Assembly: GCA_015655225.1 (NCBI GenBank)
Contig: JAATFK010000319.1
Location: 1-7,546, forward strand
Source of the DNA: Solirubrobacterales bacterium
Lineage (GTDB): Bacteria; Actinomycetota; Thermoleophilia; Solirubrobacterales; Solirubrobacteraceae
Reading direction: 5' to 3'
Length of the DNA stretch: 7,546 nucleotides
The position numbers and the translations under genes were made by a program. Each line of letters starts with the position of its first letter. Position 1 is the stretch's first letter. Below the pieces are notes generated by a model. It did no database searches, had not been told where the DNA came from, and was given only the letters and a program-made list of their open reading frames with translations. Shown piece after piece: positions 1 to 5,560 of this stretch.

Positions 1-43
1 CGAGCGCTACGCCTAGACGTCGGACGCGACGCGTCCCGGCCAT

Positions 44-436
44 CTAGAAGTCCATCGGCCAGATCTGATCCGCGGCGAGCTCGGTGACGAAGCGGGCGAT
101 CTCATCCTCCATGTTCGCCCGCATCAGGCGCTGGAGATCGCGGACGAGTGCTTCGGTGCCACGATCCAGCTCCTCGTCGAACTCCTCGACGAGCTGCTCG
201 GTGAAGACGCCGCCGCCGAGCCAGTCGCAATTCGGGCAGTGGAGCGTGACGTCCCAGTGCGCCGGGCCCGCCTCGTCCCAAGCAACCGGGTTGACGAGCT
301 CCGACTCGCAGCCAGGGCAGACGTGGAGCCCCCGCACGTGCTCGTGGACGAGGCCGTCGAGGTACAGGACCTCGATCGTCTTGCCGCTCGGGAGCGTGAC
401 GCGTCGGACGGAGTGGTGGTCGGCCGGAGGGTTCAT
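44..436 (-). CDS. Small zinc-ribbon protein of unknown function (130 aa)
   Basis: Function not recognised. The sequence shows two CxxC knuckles, C40/C43 (CPGC) and C67/C70 (CPNC), 23 residues apart, which is the spacing of a zinc ribbon holding one structural zinc. Before it, residues 11–30 look like a short beta-rich region; after it, residues 78–118 are acidic and probably helical (EEFDEELD, then LQRLMRANMEDEIARF). There is no signal peptide or membrane segment, so it is probably cytoplasmic. The ATG at 436 is the most upstream start possible, because an in-frame TAA lies nine bases before it (446–448). No Shine–Dalgarno sequence is visible. It diverges from tatA and shares no obvious function with it. 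It uses no AGA codons, unlike the tat genes. A metal-binding regulatory or nucleic-acid-binding role is possible but not shown. Confidence 0.75.
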   Translation of the reverse strand: MNPPADHHSVRRVTLPSGKTIEVLYLDGLVHEHVRGLHVCPGCESELVNPVAWDEAGPAHWDVTLHCPNCDWLGGGVFTEQLVEEFDEELDRGTEALVRDLQRLMRANMEDEIARFVTELAADQIWPMDF

Positions 437-446
437 AGGCTGCGCT

Positions 447-517
447 TAGAATCGGCCGCTGGGATGCGGAACTTGAGCCCGATGCGCGGCAATCGCTGAT
501 CTGCGAGCCGATAGGCT
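447..517 (+). promoter_or_regulatory. Candidate -10 elements for the tat cluster in the divergent gap
   Basis: The 107-base gap between the divergent zinc-ribbon gene and tatA must hold promoters for both. On the plus strand two TAnnnT-type hexamers stand out: TAGAAT at 447–452 and TAGGCT at 512–517. The second would give a short leader carrying the clear GGAGG at 533–537. Neither has a good TTGACA-like partner at 16–18 bases, so this is a weak call made from -10 resemblance only. Confidence 0.22.
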
Positions 518-543
518 CCGTAGACCCCATCCGGAGGCTTGAG

Positions 544-807
544 ATGTTCTCTCAAATTGGCCCACTCGAAATCATCCTCGTCATCGTCATCCTGCTCGTG
601 ATCTTCGGGCCGAGACGGCTGCCGGGGCTCGGAAAGCAGCTGGGAAGAGGCATGCGCGAGTTCAGAGAGTCGATCACCGGTGAGGACAAGGACAAGGACC
701 GAGGCGCGGCACCGTCCGCTGCCCTGAGCCAGGCGCCCGTGACTCCCGTCGTCAGAACGCCGGCCGAGCGGGAGCCCGTCGACGTCACACCCGAGCAGCG
801 CGGCTAG
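544..807 (+). CDS. tatA: Twin-arginine translocase subunit TatA
   Basis: TatA is the small pore-forming subunit of the Tat system, which moves folded proteins with an RR signal peptide across the cytoplasmic membrane using the proton motive force. The 87-residue product has the family layout: a short external N-terminus, one membrane helix at about residues 7–21 with Glu9 near its start, the hinge FGPRRLPGLG at 21–30, an amphipathic helix to about residue 45 (LGRGMREFRESI), then a charged and Pro/Ala-rich disordered tail. The ATG has a strong GGAGG (533–537) six bases upstream. tatC begins 15 bases after the stop, so the two are very probably co-transcribed. TatB has a similar fold, but the FGPRRLP hinge and short tail favour TatA. 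Four of nine arginines are AGA, unusual in such GC-rich DNA. Confidence 0.95.
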   Translation: MFSQIGPLEIILVIVILLVIFGPRRLPGLGKQLGRGMREFRESITGEDKDKDRGAAPSAALSQAPVTPVVRTPAEREPVDVTPEQRG

Positions 808-822
808 CTCCCCGGAGCCTCG

Positions 823-1821
823 ATGGCGACTGTCCTCAAGCCGATCGCTCATGACGAGCGCCTGTCGATCGTCGACCATCTCGACGAGCTGCGCACGCGG
901 CTCATCATCTGCGTCGCGACGCTGGCGATCGTCTTCGCGGTCTGCTTCTGGCAGAACCACGCGCTGCTGAACGTCCTCAACCAGCCGCTGAAGGACAGCA
1001 CGCACCAGTCCCAGAAGGGGACCGGCCGGCTCGCCCAGGCGGCGCAGGCGCAGGCGCAGGTCCGCCGCGGCCTGACGGCGACGAGCAACGCCTTCGGCGC
1101 GCTCGCGAGAGACCCGGCGATCGCCGCCGCGACGAAGCAGGAGCTGGCGACCGCGATCCCGCAGATCAGCAGAGCGGCGGACGCGCTGCCGAAGACGACG
1201 CCGGCGAGAGTGCCGATCACGACCGGCGTCGCGGAGCCGTTCACGCAGACCTTCACGGTCGCGGCCTACTTCGCGCTGCTGTTTTCGCTGCCGCTGATTC
1301 TGTACCAGCTGTACGCGTTCGTGCTGCCGGCGTTCAGCCCGAGAGAGCGCAGATTCGCGCTCCCGCTGATGCTGATGGTGCCGATCCTGTTCATCGCCGG
1401 CGTCTTCTTCGCCTACAGACTCGTGCTGCCACCGGCGATCTCGTTCCTGCAGAACTTCAACAACAACGACTTCGACGTCCTGATCCAGGCGCGCGACTAC
1501 TACAGCTTCTCGATCCTCACGCTGGCCGCGACCGGACTGATCTTCCAGCTCCCGATCGGCCTGCTGGCGCTCGACATCTTCGGCCTGATCAGCGCGAGAA
1601 CGCTGACCAAGAACTGGCGCTACGCGATCGTCATCATCGCGATCGTGGCGGCGGTGATGCCGGGGGTGGACCCGGTCTCCACCCTGCTGCTGATGGTTCC
1701 CATGCTCTTGCTCTACGCGTTCAGTATCGTTCTCCTCACGATCGCTGATCGGCGGCGGGGGGACCGCGGCGAAGACGTGGCCTTCTCCTGGCCCGGCAGC
1801 GACGATCACGAGGAATTCTGA
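823..1821 (+). CDS. tatC: Twin-arginine translocase subunit TatC with an extended first external loop
   Basis: TatC is the multi-span receptor that binds twin-arginine signal peptides and recruits TatA. Landmarks: the N-terminal signal HLDELRTRL at 19–27, TM1 about 27–43, the EPF motif at 138–140, TM2 about 145–168, the cytoplasmic SPRERR at 172–177, TM3 about 180–202, TM4 about 226–250, TM5 about 267–283 and TM6 about 285–307, then a short polar tail. At 332 residues it is longer than the usual 240–300. The excess is in the TM1–TM2 external loop, about residues 57–135, which is rich in Ala and Gln and likely forms a helical hairpin. TM4 reads IFQLP, with Gln242 where most TatC proteins have Glu (Glu170 in E. 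coli). The ATG has GGAG at 814–817. Seven of 20 arginines are AGA. The family call is secure. Confidence 0.95.
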   Translation: MATVLKPIAHDERLSIVDHLDELRTRLIICVATLAIVFAVCFWQNHALLNVLNQPLKDSTHQSQKGTGRLAQAAQAQAQVRRGLTATSNAFGALARDPAIAAATKQELATAIPQISRAADALPKTTPARVPITTGVAEPFTQTFTVAAYFALLFSLPLILYQLYAFVLPAFSPRERRFALPLMLMVPILFIAGVFFAYRLVLPPAISFLQNFNNNDFDVLIQARDYYSFSILTLAATGLIFQLPIGLLALDIFGLISARTLTKNWRYAIVIIAIVAAVMPGVDPVSTLLLMVPMLLLYAFSIVLLTIADRRRGDRGEDVAFSWPGSDDHEEF

Positions 1822-1831
1822 ACCCACCACC

Positions 1832-2533
1832 ATGCTCTTCGACCTCCAGGGCCGAGGACGACGGAACGTCGTCAAGGTCATCTACGTGTTCCTCGCCATC
1901 CTGCTCGGCGGGGGACTGGTCCTGTTCGGGGTCGGCACCGGCACCGGCGGCGGCGGTCTGCTGAACGTCTTCGGCGGTGGAGGCACGAGCACGAAGGTGC
2001 AGGTCAGCGCGGCCGAGAAGAAGGCCGACAGAGCGGTCCAGCTGAACCCGAGAGACGCGACGGCGTGGGCGACGCTCGCGCGGCTGCGCTACCAGGCGGC
2101 AGGCCAGGGCGACAACTACAACGCGGCTGACGCGGCGTTCACCGCGAAGGGCCGCACCGAGCTGGCGAGCGCCGCGAGCGCCTGGCAGAGATACCTCGCG
2201 CTCAACCCGAAGAACCCCGACGCGACGCTCGCGCGGCTGATGTCGCAGGCGTACAGCCAGGACGGGCTCAACCAGCCCGCGAACGCGACCGCCGCGCTCC
2301 AGATCGTGACGCAGGACCAGCCGTCCTCCTCGTCGTTCGGCCAACTCGCGCAATACGCCTATCTGGCGGGACAGGACCGTCTCGGCGACCTCGCCGCCGC
2401 CAGATCGGTCGAGCTGGCGCCGAAGGAGCAGAAGGCGACGGTCAAGTCGACGCTCGCCAACACGAGAAGACAGATCGAGACGCAGAGAGCCCAAGCGGCC
2501 ACCGGCGCGGCCACGACGACGCCGACCGGCTAG
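1832..2533 (+). CDS. Membrane-anchored tetratricopeptide-like protein downstream of tatC
   Basis: Specific function not recognised. The 233-residue product begins with a basic cytoplasmic stretch (GRGRR, 7–11), then one hydrophobic helix at about 14–36, then a Gly-rich linker (37–51). By the positive-inside rule the rest should be outside the membrane. That part is helical with tetratricopeptide-like units: a helix ending AVQLNPRDATAWATLARLRY (68–87), another with YLALNPKNPDATLARLMSQA (121–140), and a third with AARSVELAPKEQ (189–200). The tail is Ala/Thr-rich. It starts ten bases after tatC, has no good Shine–Dalgarno (AGGA at 1811–1814 is too far), and may depend on translational coupling. 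The position suggests an extracytoplasmic scaffold linked to Tat export, but that is inference. Seven of 15 arginines are AGA. Confidence 0.8.
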   Translation: MLFDLQGRGRRNVVKVIYVFLAILLGGGLVLFGVGTGTGGGGLLNVFGGGGTSTKVQVSAAEKKADRAVQLNPRDATAWATLARLRYQAAGQGDNYNAADAAFTAKGRTELASAASAWQRYLALNPKNPDATLARLMSQAYSQDGLNQPANATAALQIVTQDQPSSSSFGQLAQYAYLAGQDRLGDLAAARSVELAPKEQKATVKSTLANTRRQIETQRAQAATGAATTTPTG

Positions 2534-2549
2534 AATCTCCCGCCGATCA

Positions 2550-2565
2550 CCTGTAGGACCACAGG
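2550..2565 (+). other. Small hairpin in the leader of tRNA-Lys
   Basis: CCTGT (2550–2554) and ACAGG (2561–2565) can form a five-pair stem with a six-base loop, ending three bases before the tRNA. It runs into a perfect 10-base palindrome GGCCCGGGCC (2564–2573) that overlaps the first five tRNA bases. It may affect 5' processing or be chance in GC-rich DNA. There is no T-tract, so it does not look like an intrinsic terminator for the upstream operon. Confidence 0.2.
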
Positions 2566-2568
2566 CCC

Positions 2569-2641
<73 letters not shown>

Positions 2642-2646
2642 TCGAC

Positions 2647-3519
2647 TCACCCGACCGGATGCGCGCCGCCAGCCCGCTCCGGCTCGCTCTCCGCCGCCCG
2701 CTCCTCGTAGCCGCGCCGCTTGCCGGTGTCGACCTTCGTGAGGATCTGGTCGGTCTTCATCGCCCGCCCGACCGCCTCGGTGGCACGTCGCGGCAGCAGC
2801 GCCGCGAGCCGCGTGACGGCGGCGATCGACTTCGGCACGAAGACGTCGTGGCGCGGGTGCTCGAGCGCGTCGACGATCGCGGCGGCGACGTCGTCGGGCT
2901 CGATGATCGGGAGCGAGCGGCTGCCCGTCAGCCCGGCGGCCAGCTCGGTGTTCACGACGACCGGCATCACGACGCTCGTCTCGACGCCGCTGCCGCGCAG
3001 CTCGCCGCGCAGCGCCTCGGTCAGGCCGACGACCGCGAACTTCGAGGCCGAGTAGGTCGCCCCACCGGGGATGCCGGCCTTGCCGGCGGTCGACGCGATG
3101 TTCACGAGGTGGCCGGCGCGGCGCGGAACGAACCGTTCGAGCGCGAGCTTCGAGCCGAGGATCACGCCCCGCACGTTGATGTCGAGCATCCGCTCGGCGG
3201 CCGCGTCGCTCTCGTCGAGGAAGGGCCCGACGTGCATGATCCCGGCGTTGTTGATCAGGACGTCGAGCGGGCCGATCTCCGCCTCGACCTCGTCGAGGAA
3301 GCGGGTGAACGAGGCGCGGTCGGTGACGTCGAGCGGGAGCGCGATCGTCCCGCTGCCGAGCTCCGCCGCCGTCGTCTGCGCGAGCGCGAGATCGAGGTCG
3401 CCGAGCGCCACCCGCGCGCCTCTGCGCACGAGCGCGGCGGCGGTCGCGCGGCCGATGCCTCGGGCGCCGCCGGTGATCGCGACGACCCTGCCGGCGAGCG
3501 GACGAGTCTGCGTGGCCAT
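2647..3519 (-). CDS. Short-chain dehydrogenase/reductase (SDR, classical type)
   Basis: An NAD(P)-dependent oxidoreductase acting on an alcohol or ketone that cannot be named from sequence. The 290-residue product shows the classical Rossmann fold: TGGARGIG at 16–23 for cofactor binding, Asp41 after strand 2 (suggesting NAD preference), Asp64 in LDVTD, NNAG at 90–93, and the catalytic set Asn115, Ser143, Tyr156 and Lys160 (YSASK at 156–160). The body ends near residue 250, followed by a polar tail of about 30 residues (KRRGYEERAAESEPERAGG). The chosen ATG at 3519 has AAGGGAG six bases upstream and sits just before the first Rossmann strand; the frame stays open far upstream, but that is only antisense of the aminotransferase gene. 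It runs tail-to-tail against tRNA-Lys with five bases between. One AGA and one AGG are present among its arginine codons. Confidence 0.9.
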   Translation of the reverse strand: MATQTRPLAGRVVAITGGARGIGRATAAALVRRGARVALGDLDLALAQTTAAELGSGTIALPLDVTDRASFTRFLDEVEAEIGPLDVLINNAGIMHVGPFLDESDAAAERMLDINVRGVILGSKLALERFVPRRAGHLVNIASTAGKAGIPGGATYSASKFAVVGLTEALRGELRGSGVETSVVMPVVVNTELAAGLTGSRSLPIIEPDDVAAAIVDALEHPRHDVFVPKSIAAVTRLAALLPRRATEAVGRAMKTDQILTKVDTGKRRGYEERAAESEPERAGGAHPVG

Positions 3520-3653
3520 GGAAGCTCCCTTTCCTCGATGCCAGTGCGATGAACCAGAGGTCGAGCGTAACGCGCGGCGCGCGCGACATGGGGAAAGCTG
3601 GCTGGCTGGCCAGTCCGCCGCTCGGCCGTCCACTCGACGCCCCGCGACCTCGC

Positions 3654-3659
3654 TAGAGT
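3654..3659 (+). promoter_or_regulatory. Candidate leaderless -10 element for the aminotransferase gene
   Basis: TAGAGT fits the actinobacterial TAnnnT -10 pattern and ends seven bases before the ATG at 3667. Transcription would then begin at or next to the A of the start codon. There is no Shine–Dalgarno sequence in the bases before the ATG, which agrees with a leaderless message. A -35 match is poor: CTCGAC at 3633–3638 has only 15 bases of spacing. The 147-base divergent gap to the dehydrogenase also holds GCTG repeated three times plus the palindrome CTGGCCAG (3597–3613), a possible but unproven operator. Confidence 0.4.
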
Positions 3660-3666
3660 CCGGCCG

Positions 3667-4455
3667 ATGGCCACCGCGCACCTCGCCTGCCTCGACGGCG
3701 TCGTCGGTCCCGCCGCCGACGCCAAGATCCCCGTCACCGACTGGGGCCTCGTCCGCGGCGACGGCATCTTCGAGGTGCTGCGCCTCTACGACCGCCGTCC
3801 CTTCGCGCTGGAGGACCACCTGGAGCGGCTCCAGCGGTCGGCCGACAACCTCCGCCTCCCGCTCGACCTCGACGCGATCCGCACGGACGTCGCCACGCTG
3901 CTGGAGGCCGCCGCGGCCGACGAGCCCCGCGGCGCGCTGCGGATCATCGTCACGCGCGGCGGGCGTCGCATCCTCACGACCGAGACGCTCCCGCAGGCGG
4001 CCCCGAGCATCGCGCTCGGCACCGTCACCTACGCGCCCACGCGGCTGCTCGACGGGATCAAGTCGCTCTCCTACGCCCCCAACATGCTCGCGACCCGCAT
4101 CGCCCAGCTCGCCGGCCACGACGAGGCGCTGCTCGTCACCCCGCACGGCCGCGTGCTGGAGGCGCCGACCTCCTCGATCTTCTGGGTCAGCGGCGGGCGG
4201 CTGCGGACGCCGCCGCTGGAGGACCACATCCTCGCCTCGATCACGCGGGCGCGGGTGCTGGAGCTGGGCGACGCCGACGAGCGGCCCGGCACGCTCGACG
4301 AGCTGCTCGCCGCCGACGAGGCGTTCCTCGCCTCCACGACTCGCGAGATCCAGCCGATCGCGGCGGTCGACGGGGACGCGCTGCCGCTCGGCGGCCCGGT
4401 CACGGCCGACCTCGCCGCGCGGTTGCACGAGCGGATCCTGTCCGAGCTCGCCTGA
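3667..4455 (+). CDS. Class IV PLP-dependent aminotransferase (PabC/BCAT/D-amino-acid type)
   Basis: A fold-type IV pyridoxal-phosphate enzyme. The family includes 4-amino-4-deoxychorismate lyase (folate synthesis), branched-chain aminotransferase and D-amino-acid aminotransferase, and I cannot choose firmly among them. Visible motifs over 262 residues: RGDGIFEVLRLYDRRPF at 30–46, HLERLQRSA at 51–59, the cofactor lysine Lys132 in GIKSLSYAPNMLA, and Glu165 in VLEAPTSSIFWV, the conserved Glu near the pyridine ring. The usual Asn of TSNxF is Ser170. The C-terminal GGPVTADLAARLHERI resembles the end of PabC-like lyases. The short length and lack of a BCAT N-terminal extension favour ADC lyase or a D-amino-acid enzyme. 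The epimerase gene starts 11 bases downstream, suggesting co-transcription. Class IV enzymes are not the type used for UDP-sugar transamination, so a direct role in that pathway is unlikely. No AGA arginines occur. Confidence 0.88.
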   Translation: MATAHLACLDGVVGPAADAKIPVTDWGLVRGDGIFEVLRLYDRRPFALEDHLERLQRSADNLRLPLDLDAIRTDVATLLEAAAADEPRGALRIIVTRGGRRILTTETLPQAAPSIALGTVTYAPTRLLDGIKSLSYAPNMLATRIAQLAGHDEALLVTPHGRVLEAPTSSIFWVSGGRLRTPPLEDHILASITRARVLELGDADERPGTLDELLAADEAFLASTTREIQPIAAVDGDALPLGGPVTADLAARLHERILSELA

Positions 4456-4466
4456 GAGGCGCGTCC

Positions 4467-5549
4467 ATGCGCGTCCTCACGGTGATCGGGAACCGCCCGC
4501 AGTTCATCAAGGCCTCGGCCGTCTCCTCACGCCTGCGCGCGCTCGGCGAGGAGGTCACGGTCCACACCGGGCAGCACTACGACGCGGAGCTGTCGCAGGT
4601 CTTCTTCGACGAGCTGGAGCTGCCGCCGCCAGAGCGGCTGCTGGGGATCGGCGGCGGCACCAACACGTCCCAGACGGCCCGCATGCTGGCCGCGCTGGAG
4701 CCGCTGCTGGCCGAGGTCGCCCCCGACGCAGTGCTCGTCTACGGCGACACCAACTCGACGCTCGCGGGCGCGCTCGCGGCGGTCCAGGCGGGGATCCCGG
4801 TCGCACACGTCGAGGCGGGGATGCGGTCGTTCGACCGCGCGATGCCGGAGGAGGTCAACCGCGTCGTGACCGACCACCTCGCGCGGCTCCTGCTGGTCCC
4901 CTCGCGGACGGCGGTCGAGAACCTGCGGCGGGAGTCGGTCGCGGGCGAGGTCGAGCTGGTCGGCGACGTGATGGTCGACGTGGCGCTGCTGCTGCAGCCG
5001 GCCGCGCGCGCCCGCGTCGAGGTGCTCGCGCCCTACGGCGTGGCCCCCGGCGGCTACCTGCTCGCGACCGCGCACCGCGCCGGCAACGTCGACGACCCCG
5101 AGCGGCTGCGCGAGCTCGTCGCGCTGCTGCTCGCGCTGGAGGAGCCGACCGTGCTGCCGCTGCACCCACGCACCCGGGCGCGGCTGGTCGAGGCCGACCT
5201 GCTGGAGGCGCTGGAGGCCGCCGCGCACGTGCGGCTCGCGCCGCCGCTCGGCTACCTCGACTTCACCGCGCTGCTCTGCAACGCCCGGGCGGTCGTGACC
5301 GACTCCGGCGGCGTGCAGAAGGAGGCGTACCTCGCGGGCGTCCCGTGCGTCACGCTGCGGCCGAGCACCGAGTGGGTCGAGACCGTCGAGGCCGGCTGGA
5401 ACGTGCTCGTCGACCTCGACGCGGCGGCCGCCCTCGCGGCGCTCGAGACCGCGCCCCCGGCCGAGCGCCCGCAGCTCTACGGCGACGGCCGCGCCGGCGA
5501 GCGCGTCGCGGCCGCGGTCGCGCGCCTCGGGGAGCGCGCGCCGGCCTAG
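4467..5549 (+). CDS. wecB: Non-hydrolysing UDP-GlcNAc 2-epimerase family protein (WecB/WbpI)
   Basis: Interconverts UDP-GlcNAc and UDP-ManNAc, or the corresponding 2,3-diacetamido uronic acid, by anti-elimination and re-addition of UDP in a GT-B fold with two Rossmann domains. Over 360 residues the family marks are clear: GNRPQFIKA at 8–16, HTGQHYD at 33–39, GDTNSTLAGALAA at 93–105 (Asp94), HVEAGMRSF at 114–122 (Glu116), MPEEVNR at 126–132, the catalytic-region His203 in TAHRAGN, DSGGVQKEA at 279–287 and STEWVETVEAGWN at 300–312. RPQFIKA and GDTNSTLAGALAA look more like the WbpI branch than the RPEAIKM form of E. coli WecB. The ATG has GAGAGG (4454–4459) seven bases upstream, overlapping the preceding stop codon. 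It converges on the sugar dehydrogenase with three bases between stops. Confidence 0.92.
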   Translation: MRVLTVIGNRPQFIKASAVSSRLRALGEEVTVHTGQHYDAELSQVFFDELELPPPERLLGIGGGTNTSQTARMLAALEPLLAEVAPDAVLVYGDTNSTLAGALAAVQAGIPVAHVEAGMRSFDRAMPEEVNRVVTDHLARLLLVPSRTAVENLRRESVAGEVELVGDVMVDVALLLQPAARARVEVLAPYGVAPGGYLLATAHRAGNVDDPERLRELVALLLALEEPTVLPLHPRTRARLVEADLLEALEAAAHVRLAPPLGYLDFTALLCNARAVVTDSGGVQKEAYLAGVPCVTLRPSTEWVETVEAGWNVLVDLDAAAALAALETAPPAERPQLYGDGRAGERVAAAVARLGERAPA

Positions 5550-5560
5550 GGCCTAGGGCC
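5543..5560. repeat. 7-base tandem repeat holding two opposing stop codons
   Basis: GGCCTAG occurs at 5543–5549 and again at 5550–5556, followed by a partial GGCC. The first copy supplies the TAG stop of the epimerase (5547–5549). The second supplies, on the other strand, the TAG stop of the sugar dehydrogenase (5553–5555). Each junction is the palindrome CCTAGG, so each copy can stop reading in both directions. No terminator hairpin with a T-tract is present. Confidence 0.85.

Noticed and set aside
1..43. Possible tail of a plus-strand gene ending ERYA-stop at 14–16
   Set aside because: Only four codons are visible, too little to support a gene. Nothing else is seen in these bases.
433..1881. 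A 482-codon minus-strand frame opposite tatA and tatC
   Set aside because: Its translation is dominated by Arg, Asp, Glu and Gln in biased runs, as expected of antisense to GC-rich codons. TatA and TatC are secure on the other strand.
3571..3585. Alternating CG run in the divergent gap (possible Z-DNA or operator)
   Set aside because: Short CG-alternating runs are expected by chance in DNA this GC-rich and there is no supporting symmetry or partner site.
3520..4428. Possible N-terminal extension of the short-chain dehydrogenase frame
   Set aside because: The extra sequence is antisense of the aminotransferase gene and low in complexity. The ATG at 3519 has a good ribosome site and leads straight into the first Rossmann strand.
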